39,527 bases of DNA from Marinobacter salicampi (GCF_011074795.1 NZ_JAAMPF010000015.1:1-39527); one strand, 5' to 3'. Positions 15,269-24,965 are shown, numbered from the stretch's first letter. The notes: generated by a model not told the origin, from the letters alone. Program-made: numbers and translations.

Positions 15269-15385
15269 CCCGGCATTTCTCTCAACAAATCTATTACAAA
15301 ACAACACAGGAAATACCATTAACACCACACTGTAGGTCGAACTTGTGGCCTACCATGAATAGTTGTTCATAATCCCCGAGATCGG

Positions 15386-15420
15386 TTCGGCAAATCTGGC
15401 GTCCGATCTCAGGGTTCAGC
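15386..15420. repeat. 8-bp inverted repeat upstream of the lipoprotein gene
   Basis: GAGATCGG and CCGATCTC are separated by about 17 bases, 70 to 100 bases before the Sel1 lipoprotein start. Just upstream, GTAGG and CCTAC arms form another small dyad. These may be an operator or the end of the preceding transcript. Confidence 0.3.
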
Positions 15421-15484
15421 TTGCTGATTTGTTGTGCTCAGCCTGCTGACAGAACGCTGATATTCATTTTTCTGGTGTGTACAG

Positions 15485-16318
15485 ATGGTCCGACTGGCGG
15501 TGTTGGCTGCATTTCTTTTCCTGACTGGCTGCGAGAGCTTGCCGCAGGGAACGCTATTCGAAGAGAGGGGAGGCCTGTGGGGTTCGGGAAACTCGAATTC
15601 CGGGACGTCCGCATCAGACAGTGAGCAGTCCCATGCTCCTTCTGAAGTGGAGGCCCTCTTCGCCCAGCCGTACATCGACCCCCTCACGCGCTACCTAAAC
15701 CGACACGCTGACAAAAGCACTCAGCCGCCCAGGTTGCCTGACGTGCGCCGGGAACGGGACCGACGCTGCGCTATCGTTTCAGAGCGTTTCAACGGCAGAG
15801 CGCTGACCTCGGAAACGCTGGCGTCCTATCGGGCCGGCTATGCGTTCTCCTGCCCGAAAGAGGTTGACCGCTTCGGCCAACGCCTGGCAGATCAGCAATC
15901 CCCTGCTATGGAAAAAGCTGCTACCGAACCACCGACGGTCGTCTCTTCACGTCTGTCCAAGGCGCTGAACGACTGCTACCTGCTGACAAGGATTCGTAAT
16001 TTCTCCGACGCATTGCAAGCCTGCAGAGGCCCCGCTGAAGACGGAGACCAACGGGCTCAGGTCAACATGGCGCTAATCTCCCACAGCCTTGAAGACTATT
16101 CACAAGCCCAGAAGTGGGCGCGAGAGTCAGCGCCGGATTCTCCCGAGGCCGCTTTTCTTCTTGGGCGTATGTATTTGGGCGGCCAGGGGGTCGAGCGCGA
16201 CAACGAAAGTGCACAGCGCTGGTTTGCTCAGGCAGCACAGCAAGGGCATCCGGAGGCGAAAGCGATGTTGCAGAGAGCTGAGGGTCGTGACCCAGAGATG
16301 AGTATAACGAATCGGTAG
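15485..16318 (+). CDS. Lipoprotein with Sel1-like repeats
   Basis: A 277-residue lipoprotein: hydrophobic leader VLAAFLFLTGC with the lipobox LTGC (Cys15), then a Gly/Ser-rich linker. The C-terminal half holds Sel1-like helical repeats (QVNMALISHSLEDYSQAQKW; AAFLLGRMYLGGQGVERDNE; SAQRWFAQAAQQGHPEAKAM). Sel1 repeats mediate protein-protein contacts. The next gene, a c-di-GMP enzyme with a periplasmic Cache sensor, starts 11 bases downstream, so the pair is an operon. The lipoprotein may present a partner or signal to that sensor; this is inferred from context only. Confidence 0.8.
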   Translation: MVRLAVLAAFLFLTGCESLPQGTLFEERGGLWGSGNSNSGTSASDSEQSHAPSEVEALFAQPYIDPLTRYLNRHADKSTQPPRLPDVRRERDRRCAIVSERFNGRALTSETLASYRAGYAFSCPKEVDRFGQRLADQQSPAMEKAATEPPTVVSSRLSKALNDCYLLTRIRNFSDALQACRGPAEDGDQRAQVNMALISHSLEDYSQAQKWARESAPDSPEAAFLLGRMYLGGQGVERDNESAQRWFAQAAQQGHPEAKAMLQRAEGRDPEMSITNR

Positions 16319-16329
16319 GATAGAACCTG

Positions 16330-18753
16330 ATGCAGGCGGATTTTCAGCGGTATTTGCAGTCCTGGAGGAATCCGTCCCTGGTGCAGGCCATCATGTTACT
16401 GCTTGGCATGCTGGTGGCTATCTTTTTCGTCGGCATGCTGCTGCTTTCCCACCTCAATCTCAAGTACTCCCAGGAGGGCATGGCAGAACTTCGTCGTGAC
16501 CAGATCAGCGATGTGGTATTGACCGGTCTTGCCCGCATTGACGCCCGCCAGATTGAGCTTCAGCGTCACACCATGACCCTGGCCCTGTTGGCAGAGACGT
16601 TTCACCGTCTGGCAGTGGAAAGCCATGACCGGTCGCTACCGGTCAGCGACCTGAAGAAACAGCTGGAGCGCTCCCTGAGCGACCATATCCGGGATTTCGG
16701 AGGGGCGGACGGGGCCGGCATCTGGTTCGAGCCCGGCGTTCTCTCGGCGGCAGGCCAGACCTACGCACCCTATTTTATCAACACCCCAGACGGACCCAGA
16801 AAACGAGTCCCGGCAGGCCGGACCGGAGAACACTATCGGGAACAGCCGTGGTTCCAGCATACTCTGGGGCCGGACTGGCGCCCCCAAGACCACTTGGCAG
16901 GGAAAACCTACTGGTCCGCGGTTTACTTTGATTTTGAAGCCGACCGGGCGGTTTTGACCCTGGCCCGGCCCATTTTCAGCGGTGCCCGGTTGATCGGTAT
17001 GGTGACCACTGACTGGGACTCCGCCCAGATCATCGATCTCGTCAGCCGGGTGGAGATCACCGACAGCAGCTTTTCCTTCCTGACTGACAGGAACAACCGC
17101 AATCTGTCGAGCCTCAGCCGAAGCGACGATGTCCTGCACACCCAGCGCATTATTGATGCCGTGCTTGCCGAGCGGTTACCCGCCGAACTCAATGACAGTC
17201 CGGAGACGTCGGAAACGGCAGAGGCTGGGGCACTGGTACCCGAGCGACTTCATGTGAAGGAACTGGCAGTGGCAGACGATGCTTACGAACTGCACTATGC
17301 CTCCACCCCTGCAGGCATGGTCTACGGTGCCGGGGTGCCCCGTAATGAAATCGATCAGGTATTGCTACCGATGCGGGACACCAACTACCAGATCCTGACC
17401 ATCACGGGTTCGGTACTGTTAATACTGAGTCTCTGCCTGCTTTATCTCATTCTACAGCTGATGCAGGAGCTGCAGGCTTCCTATACTGATTCGCTGACCC
17501 GGCTACCCAACCGATCGCGATTACTGAAAGATCTTCAGCGTCGGCAGGGCGCCTGCCTCTTCATCGTCAACCTGGACCGGTTCAAAGAGATCAATAGCCT
17601 GTTCGGGACAGCTTGTGGAGACCGGGTACTGGTGTCACTGGCCGACCTGCTGAACGGCTTCACCCATCGGCATTCTCGTACCCTGAACGCTGCCGTATAC
17701 CGATTGTCCGGGGATGAATTTGCCCTGTTGGGGCCAGCCTTACCCGAGTCTTCCATGAAGGAATTCGCTACCGACCTCACGGAACTCCTGCGCAACCACC
17801 GGGTGCACTGGGAGCGGCAAGCCCTCAGCATGGATGCCAGTGCCGGCATTGCCTGCCGCCAGGCCGAAGATGGCAGGGGGAGTGCTGATCAACTGCTGAG
17901 CCAGGCGACCATCGCCCTTCTGCTAGCCCGAGCACAGATGCGCAATTACCTGATCTACGATGCCAACCAGGAAGTGGAAAAGGACTACGAGCGTAACCTC
18001 TACTGGGCCCAACGCCTCAAGGACGCCCTGGAGCAGAACCGGATCGTGCCCCATTTCCAGCCCATCTTCGACAATCGCAAGGGGCGGGTCTGCAAGTTCG
18101 AGTGCCTGGCCCGAATGATTGAGGGGGAGCACCGGGTTATTTCAGCAGGCCAGTTTCTCGGCATAGCCAACAAGCTCAGGCTGAATCGGCAGATCACCCG
18201 GATCATGATCGAGAAATCCTTTGCCCGCTTTCTGCACGAGGACTATGAGTTTTCCATCAATCTGTCCTATTCCGATCTTGTGGAACCCGAGATTCTGCAG
18301 TTGCTGCTGGGTCATCTAAGGGCCAGCAACATCGGCCACAGGGTGATTTTCGAGATCCTGGAATCCGATGGCATTGAGAACTACGAGGATGTGCTCTACT
18401 TCGTGGAACAGGTGAAGCCCTTTGGCTGCCAGATCGCCATCGATGACTTCGGAACCGGCTATTCAAACTTTGCCCACCTGCTGCAGCTGAACGTAGACAT
18501 CATCAAGATCGATGGCAGTCTGATCCAGCACCTTGATGAGGACCCGACGGCGGCCCTGGTTACCAAGGGCATTGTCCAGTTTGCCCGCAGCCTTGGCATC
18601 AAGACCGTGGCTGAGTTTGTTCATAACGGCGCCGTTCAGGACCGGGTTGTGGACCTGGGTATCGATTTCTCCCAAGGCGCTTATTTCAGTATGCCGGTCG
18701 CCCACCTGATAACCGAGTTCCATCCCGGCACAATTCCGTTGACATCTTCCTGA
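16330..18753 (+). CDS. Membrane Cache-GGDEF-EAL cyclic-di-GMP enzyme
   Basis: An 807-residue inner-membrane protein. A membrane segment at about 20-42 is followed by a periplasmic Cache-type sensor (WFQHTL, YWSAVYFDFEADRAVLTLAR, then GMVTTDWDS) and a second span at about 355-378. The GGDEF domain carries SGDEF at 460-464, which keeps the catalytic Gly-Asp-Glu pattern. The EAL domain has E591 in ECL, and keeps NLS, FEILES, IDDFGTGYSN, KIDGSLI and TVAEFV, so phosphodiesterase activity is expected. Cyclase activity is possible but less certain. The protein should couple an external small-molecule signal to c-di-GMP level. It is co-transcribed with the upstream Sel1 lipoprotein. Confidence 0.88.
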   Translation: MQADFQRYLQSWRNPSLVQAIMLLLGMLVAIFFVGMLLLSHLNLKYSQEGMAELRRDQISDVVLTGLARIDARQIELQRHTMTLALLAETFHRLAVESHDRSLPVSDLKKQLERSLSDHIRDFGGADGAGIWFEPGVLSAAGQTYAPYFINTPDGPRKRVPAGRTGEHYREQPWFQHTLGPDWRPQDHLAGKTYWSAVYFDFEADRAVLTLARPIFSGARLIGMVTTDWDSAQIIDLVSRVEITDSSFSFLTDRNNRNLSSLSRSDDVLHTQRIIDAVLAERLPAELNDSPETSETAEAGALVPERLHVKELAVADDAYELHYASTPAGMVYGAGVPRNEIDQVLLPMRDTNYQILTITGSVLLILSLCLLYLILQLMQELQASYTDSLTRLPNRSRLLKDLQRRQGACLFIVNLDRFKEINSLFGTACGDRVLVSLADLLNGFTHRHSRTLNAAVYRLSGDEFALLGPALPESSMKEFATDLTELLRNHRVHWERQALSMDASAGIACRQAEDGRGSADQLLSQATIALLLARAQMRNYLIYDANQEVEKDYERNLYWAQRLKDALEQNRIVPHFQPIFDNRKGRVCKFECLARMIEGEHRVISAGQFLGIANKLRLNRQITRIMIEKSFARFLHEDYEFSINLSYSDLVEPEILQLLLGHLRASNIGHRVIFEILESDGIENYEDVLYFVEQVKPFGCQIAIDDFGTGYSNFAHLLQLNVDIIKIDGSLIQHLDEDPTAALVTKGIVQFARSLGIKTVAEFVHNGAVQDRVVDLGIDFSQGAYFSMPVAHLITEFHPGTIPLTSS

Positions 18754-18802
18754 GCGCGGCCCTCAATAGAGCGGCATCGTGGAGCTGAACAGGGGGATGG
18801 GT

Positions 18803-19231
18803 ATGAGTCTGGTAGACGAATTCAAGGCATTTGCACTGCGCGGCAACGTAATTGACATGGCCGTGGGCATCATTATCGGGGCGGCCTTCGGCAAGGTGGT
18901 CTCCTCGTTCGTGGCCAATATCGTCATGCCGCCGCTGGGGCTGCTGATTGGCGGGGTCGACTTTGCCGACCTTGCGGTAGTGCTCAAGCCAGCACAGGCA
19001 GGCCTACCGGCCGTAACCCTGGGCTACGGCATTTTTCTACAAAGTGTCGTGGACTTCCTGATTATTGCGTCTGCTATCTTTGTTGCTATCAAGGTGATGA
19101 ACAATCTCAAACGCACGGAAGAAGCAGCACCGGCTTCCCCACCCAACCTGAGCAAGCAGGAAGCCCTGCTGACGGAAATCCGCAACCTGCTCGCTGATCG
19201 ATCCCGGTCCTCTACCGTAGACAAACCCTGA
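18803..19231 (+). CDS. mscL: Large-conductance mechanosensitive channel MscL
   Basis: The 142-residue channel opens under hypo-osmotic shock to release solutes. The N-terminal helix and first span are typical: [20 protein letters not shown], then [15 protein letters not shown]. The second span is [20 protein letters not shown], and the tail ends in a cytoplasmic helix ([14 protein letters not shown]). I chose ATG 18803 because AGGGGGAT lies just before it; a GTG eight codons upstream is possible but not needed. It follows the c-di-GMP gene by about 50 bases. Nothing looks abnormal. Confidence 0.95.
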   Translation: MSLVDEFKAFALRGNVIDMAVGIIIGAAFGKVVSSFVANIVMPPLGLLIGGVDFADLAVVLKPAQAGLPAVTLGYGIFLQSVVDFLIIASAIFVAIKVMNNLKRTEEAAPASPPNLSKQEALLTEIRNLLADRSRSSTVDKP

Positions 19232-19334
19232 CTCGGCGCGCGTGCCCTGGGCGCTGTCAGGCTTTTTTACAACTTCTCGGTTTAACTCAACCCTAATAGT
19301 TTTCAACCTCATGTTTTGTTTATGACTTTCATTA

Positions 19335-19351
19335 TTGGCCTGGAAACTGCT
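19335..19351 (+). promoter_or_regulatory. Sigma-54 (-24/-12) promoter candidate for the PEP-CTERM gene
   Basis: TTGGCCTGGAAACTGCT fits the RpoN consensus TTGGCAC-N5-TTGCW with exact GG-N10-GC spacing, about 90 bases before the start codon. It overlaps a perfect 10-bp dyad, GGCCTGGAAA-CTGC-TTTCCAGGCC (19337-19360). RpoN control of PEP-CTERM genes is known from PrsK/PrsR-regulated loci, which supports the call. Confidence 0.6.
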
Positions 19352-19443
19352 TTCCAGGCCAGACCGAAAGTCAGGCAGGCACCGGCCCCCACCTGAGCTA
19401 CCACCAACCCAGGGTTCGGAACCAGCAGTAAAAAGGAATGAAC

Positions 19444-19998
19444 ATGAAGACCTCCCTATGGATTCCCAAGTTCCTGGCCAGTGCCGTGATTCTGCTCTGG
19501 TCACTTGGCGCCCAGGCTATTCTCTTAGAGCTAGAGCCGAGTAACGCGGATACCACCGTCAATTCTCAAAAGGCACTTAAAGCTGACGACGTAGCTTCCT
19601 TTTTCGAAACCTCCTCCATTCTTACGCTGCTTTATAAAAGCAACTTTGGCGGCAGCGACGAAGGCAGCCATGCTGGTTCGTACACCACTATATTCAGTGG
19701 TAGTGACATGAATGATCCGAACAATGCCCGGATCAGCAGGGTGGATGGTGGTAGTATCATCCAGTGCCCCGAGTGCTATCTGGTGGTCAAGGATGGCAAC
19801 CAGCCCCAGTACCTTTTCAACCTCGGCAGCTGGGATGGCCAGTCAATTGATCTGACTGGGTTTTACCCGGAGAAAGGTGCCATTTCCCATGTTGCGATCT
19901 TTGGCAAGACAGTCCAGGTTCCCGAGCCTGCCACACTGGGCTTGCTGGGTCTGGGCCTGCTGGGCCTGGCGGCCCGACGTAAAGCCAAGGTCAGCTAA
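19444..19998 (+). CDS. PEP-CTERM sorted surface protein
   Basis: A 184-residue exported protein. It has an N-terminal signal peptide (FLASAVILLWSLGAQA) and ends in the PEP-CTERM signal: VPEPATLGLLGLGLLGLAAR followed by basic residues. Exosortase EpsH/XrtA cuts near the PEP motif and moves such proteins toward the outer surface, often linked to exopolysaccharide and biofilm. The middle is Ser/Gly/Asp-rich and has a Cys pair (QCPECYLVV); its fold is unknown. I chose ATG 19444 since AAGGA is six bases before it. No exosortase gene is in the window, so sorting must depend on a distant locus. An intrinsic terminator follows. Confidence 0.88.
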   Translation: MKTSLWIPKFLASAVILLWSLGAQAILLELEPSNADTTVNSQKALKADDVASFFETSSILTLLYKSNFGGSDEGSHAGSYTTIFSGSDMNDPNNARISRVDGGSIIQCPECYLVVKDGNQPQYLFNLGSWDGQSIDLTGFYPEKGAISHVAIFGKTVQVPEPATLGLLGLGLLGLAARRKAKVS

Positions 19999-20019
19999 AA
20001 CGCTGTTCCTGCGTCAAGG

Positions 20020-20046
20020 AGGCCCCGACATCGGGGCCTTTTTTGT
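20020..20046 (+). terminator. Intrinsic terminator of the PEP-CTERM gene
   Basis: AGGCCCCGA and TCGGGGCCT pair around a two-base loop and are followed by TTTTTT. It lies about 20 bases after the stop codon. Confidence 0.85.
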
Positions 20047-20337
20047 GTTTGCTCCCTTCCCCAATTCTGCAATTTACTCTTCAGTGATACTCGCCAGGCC
20101 AAATTGATCGGATTTAACAAATGAGCCGATGACGCTTAAAAGAAGTAATTCTTATAATACAAAGCGTTAAACAATTATGGTTTTTTAGACGTCTAACCGT
20201 GTCAATGTGGCCAAATCATTTCTGTAACGATTAAGTACACTTTTTCACAGTACATCTGTACCAGACTAGTAATACGACGCGACTCACCCTTTGGATGCGT
20301 TGAGGTCGGTAGCAAAAACAACAATCGGAGTCATCAA
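20047..20337 (+). promoter_or_regulatory. Upstream region of the FadL-like gene
   Basis: This AT-rich 290-base gap holds a 12-bp dyad, TTAGACGTCTAA (20185-20196), a plausible operator. TATAAT-like text occurs at about 20153 (TTATAATAC). No gene or RNA is seen. Confidence 0.35.
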
Positions 20338-21675
20338 ATGATCGGTCATTCACGCTTTGCCAAGCGCGCGATCAGCTCATGTATCGCTATTTCCGCAGCC
20401 ACCCTGAGCCTACAGACCAGTGCCAGTATGGGTAATCTCGGTACCACTTACGGAGTCTTCCCTACCGACGTCGCCACCGCGCAGTCACTTTCCATGTTTA
20501 ACAGCCAGGTGTCCGCCACTTATTACAATCCCTCTTACCTGACGAAAGACGAACGCGGCGAACTCACCTCGGGCATTGTGCATTCGGAGCAGGAACTTCG
20601 CGCCGATCGCCCGGATGCCGACGGCGATATTCTTTCTGATTCCCCGAGCCAGCATGTGCTCATCGGCATGAAAACTAACCTGGGGTCATTGACCCGGTTC
20701 AAGCACCCCATTTACCTGGGCTTTATTGCCGGTGTGGAAAAATACGGCAAGGAGATGCTCGCGTTCAGTTCCGAAACCAGCGAAACCGGCCAGTACCTGC
20801 AATACGGTAAAGAGCCCCTGTTCCTCAGCGTTGGCGGTGCCACGCCCCTGTGGCGCGGCATTTCGGCAGGCTTTGCGGTCAGGGTAACCCTGGAAGCCGC
20901 AGCCCAGCTTGATGCGGTATCAACCCTGGGCGGGGAAACCAGCCGGGAGCGCCTGGCCGTTAACGCCGAACCGTCCCTGAAATCCATCCTGAGCACCACC
21001 ATAGACTATGGGGCCACCTTCTGCCCCGACAGTAGCTGCTTGCTGACCGGTTGGGAGACCGCCCTTGCCTACCGGGCCAAGTCCTCTGCCTCTACTTCGG
21101 TGGACTCCAATATCATCGTGACCCAGACCATTGCAGACCCGGGCCTGAGCCTTGCGGTGGCCACTATCGACTCGTTCCAACCCGAAACACTGGTCCTCGG
21201 GACACAGTATCAGGGTGAGGGATGGCGAATAGGGGGCAGCGTCGAGCAGCAGAACTGGTCAGAACTGGAAGAGGAGTTTGCTGGCGATACCATCAAGGAC
21301 CAACAGAACGTTGCCGCCGCTGACCGCATCCGTTTTGACGATATCCTGATTCCCCGCCTCGGCGGTGAATACGAGCTCAGCAGGAACTTCGCGGTTCGTG
21401 CCGGGGTTTCCTATGAAGAATCCCCCCTCAAGACGACCCGCAACCCCCAGCTCAACTACTTTGACACCGACAAGATTGTCGCGGGCATCGGCATCAGCGC
21501 CACCTACGACCGCACCCGTCTGTTCGCATACCCAGTCCGCCTCGACTTGGGTTACCAGTACCAGCAGCTCCAGGAGCGGGACTTTACCGTTGTGGATAAC
21601 TCCGGCAATGAGCAGAACGTCACCGCCGACGGCGACATCCATGTCGTCAGTGGCTCTATTACCCTGAAGTTCTGA
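20338..21675 (+). CDS. FadL/OmpP1-like outer-membrane beta-barrel
   Basis: A 445-residue exported protein: signal peptide to about residue 30, then GTTYGVFPTDVATAQSLSMF and ATYYNPSYLT, the early segment shared by FadL/OmpP1/TraF-type barrels. Alternating strands follow to a C-terminal aromatic strand (VVSGSITLKF, ending in Phe), the mark of outer-membrane assembly. Relatives move hydrophobic molecules such as fatty acids or alkanes across the outer membrane, but the substrate here is unknown. The next gene, a 1091-residue Ig-like lipoprotein, starts 14 bases later, so the two are an operon and may form one surface complex. Confidence 0.75.
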   Translation: MIGHSRFAKRAISSCIAISAATLSLQTSASMGNLGTTYGVFPTDVATAQSLSMFNSQVSATYYNPSYLTKDERGELTSGIVHSEQELRADRPDADGDILSDSPSQHVLIGMKTNLGSLTRFKHPIYLGFIAGVEKYGKEMLAFSSETSETGQYLQYGKEPLFLSVGGATPLWRGISAGFAVRVTLEAAAQLDAVSTLGGETSRERLAVNAEPSLKSILSTTIDYGATFCPDSSCLLTGWETALAYRAKSSASTSVDSNIIVTQTIADPGLSLAVATIDSFQPETLVLGTQYQGEGWRIGGSVEQQNWSELEEEFAGDTIKDQQNVAAADRIRFDDILIPRLGGEYELSRNFAVRAGVSYEESPLKTTRNPQLNYFDTDKIVAGIGISATYDRTRLFAYPVRLDLGYQYQQLQERDFTVVDNSGNEQNVTADGDIHVVSGSITLKF

Positions 21676-21689
21676 GGAGAGGTTCTGCC

Positions 21690-24600
21690 ATGAATTACAA
21701 AAACATACTGGCGCTCGCGCCTGCCCTGGCCCTGGCTGCCTGTGGCGGCGGTGATGAACAGAACATTACTGCACCCCAGACCCCTGGCTCGGTGATCTAC
21801 TCTTACCCGGCCGACGGCCAGTCGGAAGTCAGCCCCAAAGCGGACCTGGTGCTGCGGTTTTCCCATGCCCTGACTGATGAAGCGATTGCAGAGAAAATCC
21901 GGGTTACCGACGGCACGGACGATATCGCCTTTACCGCTGAGCCCGTGGACGATGGCCGCAGCCTCAAGCTGACCCCCAACGGACAGCTACGAGCAGGGGC
22001 CAGCTATTCGGTGGAGTTTACTGAAGCCCTGCAGGCCGAGGATGGCCGCCTTATCCCCAACCCCAACGCTGATGGCCCCGAAGGTATCCAGTTTTCCACC
22101 CGAGGCGCTTTCTCCGGAATTGCGGCATTGGACAATCTCAGCGGCGAGTTTAGCGTGACTGAGATGATCCCCTCGGAGGGCGGTACATTCCGGCCCATGG
22201 ACTTCTCCACATTCCGCTTGCGCCTGAGCCAGCCAGTTCATCCGGAATGGCAGGAAAAAGGCGGTGTAATCAAACTGGAGGACAGTGCAGGGAAAGAGGT
22301 TCCGGCGGTTGTCCTGGTCAAGGGCCGCTATGTCACCATTGACCCCTGCACCGCCGAGGACATGGCTGAGTGCGGCAGCAAAGTGGATACCCTTACTCCG
22401 GGGGAGACCTACACCGTCAGCCTGAGCAAACTGCCCAGTCTCACAAAAGAGTCAGCAGTACTGGATTACACCGCCAAAGTGACTCCCGGGGACACCAGCC
22501 CCACCGTGGTACTCTTCCAGGAGGTCATCGATTCGGGTCTCAATGCCGGCACTGAACCCCGGCGCTCGGTGCTGAACGGCCAGATCATCAATGGCGTTAC
22601 CCTTAATTCGGTGCTGCAGGGCATCGCGGGCCCGTCCCAGCAGACTGGAGGCCTCTTTGCGGAGCTGGCGTATGCCCCTGCTTTCCGGGCTGACGAGCCG
22701 CTGCCGTTACGGGTACCCAGGGGCAGCGTGCTGCGCAGCAGCAGCCTGGACGTGAAGGTCAACGGGACCGTACCGGTCATTGATCCCGTCACCAACGCCA
22801 TGCAACAGACCGGCGAGATCAAGGTCACCATGTTGTCGGACGCCACCGGCTATATGATGCCCAACCCCTACACCAACGACGACAGCGCCCCGCGTCACAT
22901 CAAGCTGTTCATGGATGTCGCCATGAACACCGAAGAGGCCCAGCCTAACGCCTCTTTGTCCCAGGACCTGCTCGGGGTGGAGCTTACCGGTATCGCCATG
23001 GTTGAACAGGGCACGCTGACCATCGACGCCATCGGCATGGTGGAACCCAAGCTGCTGGGACAGGAGTACACCGACTCGACCATCGCGTTTCGCATTGAAG
23101 CCGCCACCGATGTGGACTCGCAGCTCGACGCCTCAAGCCTTCGTGAGCGGGACACTACGCCACCCAGCTTGGTGAGCTGGATGCCGGGCCCAGACAATGC
23201 TCTGCCACCGACGCGTCAGGCCATGCAGCGTCCTGGCGATCCGGTCATCCTGAACTTTGATGAGCCACTGGACCAGGATGCCGTTAAAGGCAATGTCATG
23301 CTTTCGACGAGCTCAGGCGATATCGGCAACCTGAAGACCAGGGTTGACGGTACCGTGCTTGTGATAAATCCGAGCGGCGGCCTTCAGCACGGCATGGAGT
23401 ACACAGTAAGCGTCAATGGAGTGACAGACCTTGCAGGCAATCCTGCAACGGTTCCAGCCCTGACCTTTCGATTACCGGATACGACAGCCGACAACGGGCT
23501 ATCGGCTTCACCCATCGCAGTGACTACCTATCCCGGGTATCCCTGTGTCACACGCGACCTTGATACTGGCAATGACTCCCACGGATTCTGTGCTGACAAG
23601 CCCTCAGAGGAGGGTGTCACTCGGCCAGATAGCCAGCCGCCTGAGTATCTGCCTGTCACCACACTACCGGAGGACAGGCCCATCGTTGTGGTCTTCTCTC
23701 AGTCCATGAATCTCGACTCGATCAACGGCGATACCTTCATCGTCGAGCGGGTGACCAGCGAAACAGATGCGCTTGGCAGTGGCGGTCCGGTCCCCGGGCG
23801 AATCGAAAAAAACAGGCAGCGCATCCGCTTTTACCCCGAAGAGCCTTGGGTAAAGGGCCAGCTCTATCGTTACACCATGGTGTCCACCCAGGATGGCGTA
23901 TGCTCCGAAAGCGATCCCTCCTTCATCTGTGGCGACAACAACCTTGCGCTTCAGACAGATGCTCTGGTTGATCCAACCGACATTGGCGGCAGTAACCTCA
24001 GCATCTATTTCCGTGGGGAAGAAAAACTCGACTCTGTCTTTACACCTCTACGGAATCTCCCAGTCCGGGATGTGAATGCCAACTTCATGATCGAACCCGA
24101 GGAACCGGCTGTGTTTCCGTCCGACGACGAAATCGGAGCTCCTGCAGTGGTAATGGACGATGGCCTGAACCCGTCTTCCAACGCGGCCAGACTCCGACCC
24201 GCGGCGGCGCCCTTCATCATTACCAATGAGGGGGAAAGCCGCGTTGGCTGTGAGGTCTCGGGGCCAGACTGTCCGGAGGACAAGTTTATTTACCAGACCG
24301 GTGGTCTGAACACCGAAGTGATCGGTCCCGTGGACCCCGAAGATCTGTCGCAAGGGGTTCGTGTTTTGCTCTACCCGACAATGCTCGTGGCGACGTCCAT
24401 AGATATATACCTCGACGGTGATGCATTCGCAGACCTCGTTCTCGACCCTGCTGAGCCTCAGGTTACCGGGCCTCAACTTCTTCGCATGCGCTACGCAGAC
24501 CTCGACGGCGACGGCGTACGTGGTGATCCGATCCCCGGGGTAATTTCCAGTAACGGCGAGGGCAAGCCGATATTTACGACCTCGGCTGACTTGTTGCTTG

Positions 24601-24965
24601 ATGCACCGGCTCTCACCCTGCCGTTGGGTAATGTACTTGCCCATAACCTGTTCGGGTACCAGCTGACTCTGGAGCTGGGCGGAGACATCACGTTCTTCGA
24701 TGATGGGCGCATGCAGATAGAGCAGCGCAACAGCAATACACCACCGATTACCGTGGCCGTTGAGATAGAGGACACGGCGCTGGAAGGGGCCGTCGACTTC
24801 ATCAACTGTCTCGGCGGATTGCTAACGTTCAATTTCGAGAAATGTGAATCACTGGCCGGAGGCTCCAGCGAAGGAGCTGTTGTGATACCCCTTGAGATTC
24901 CCCAAAACGGCGTCTACCTGAACTTCCTCTCCAATCCGGTCAAGGAGATCCCGGAAGCCCATTAA
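21690..24965 (+). CDS. Large lipoprotein with repeated SbsA/Big_5 Ig-like domains
   Basis: A 1091-residue lipoprotein with lipobox LAAC (Cys18, ALALAACGGG). At least three Big_5/SbsA-type Ig-like units are visible, each opening near P-A-D-G or an aromatic, with VSPKADLVLRFSHALTDEAI, then DPVILNFDEPLDQDAVKGNV and PIVVVFSQSMNLDSINGDTF, and closing LAGNPATVP-type strands. The rest is Asp/Gly-rich with scattered Cys pairs likely to form disulfides and possible Ca sites (YADLDGDGVRGD). Such proteins are surface adhesins or barrel partners. Its place directly behind a FadL-like barrel suggests the two work together. A terminator follows. Confidence 0.78.
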   Translation: MNYKNILALAPALALAACGGGDEQNITAPQTPGSVIYSYPADGQSEVSPKADLVLRFSHALTDEAIAEKIRVTDGTDDIAFTAEPVDDGRSLKLTPNGQLRAGASYSVEFTEALQAEDGRLIPNPNADGPEGIQFSTRGAFSGIAALDNLSGEFSVTEMIPSEGGTFRPMDFSTFRLRLSQPVHPEWQEKGGVIKLEDSAGKEVPAVVLVKGRYVTIDPCTAEDMAECGSKVDTLTPGETYTVSLSKLPSLTKESAVLDYTAKVTPGDTSPTVVLFQEVIDSGLNAGTEPRRSVLNGQIINGVTLNSVLQGIAGPSQQTGGLFAELAYAPAFRADEPLPLRVPRGSVLRSSSLDVKVNGTVPVIDPVTNAMQQTGEIKVTMLSDATGYMMPNPYTNDDSAPRHIKLFMDVAMNTEEAQPNASLSQDLLGVELTGIAMVEQGTLTIDAIGMVEPKLLGQEYTDSTIAFRIEAATDVDSQLDASSLRERDTTPPSLVSWMPGPDNALPPTRQAMQRPGDPVILNFDEPLDQDAVKGNVMLSTSSGDIGNLKTRVDGTVLVINPSGGLQHGMEYTVSVNGVTDLAGNPATVPALTFRLPDTTADNGLSASPIAVTTYPGYPCVTRDLDTGNDSHGFCADKPSEEGVTRPDSQPPEYLPVTTLPEDRPIVVVFSQSMNLDSINGDTFIVERVTSETDALGSGGPVPGRIEKNRQRIRFYPEEPWVKGQLYRYTMVSTQDGVCSESDPSFICGDNNLALQTDALVDPTDIGGSNLSIYFRGEEKLDSVFTPLRNLPVRDVNANFMIEPEEPAVFPSDDEIGAPAVVMDDGLNPSSNAARLRPAAAPFIITNEGESRVGCEVSGPDCPEDKFIYQTGGLNTEVIGPVDPEDLSQGVRVLLYPTMLVATSIDIYLDGDAFADLVLDPAEPQVTGPQLLRMRYADLDGDGVRGDPIPGVISSNGEGKPIFTTSADLLLDAPALTLPLGNVLAHNLFGYQLTLELGGDITFFDDGRMQIEQRNSNTPPITVAVEIEDTALEGAVDFINCLGGLLTFNFEKCESLAGGSSEGAVVIPLEIPQNGVYLNFLSNPVKEIPEAH

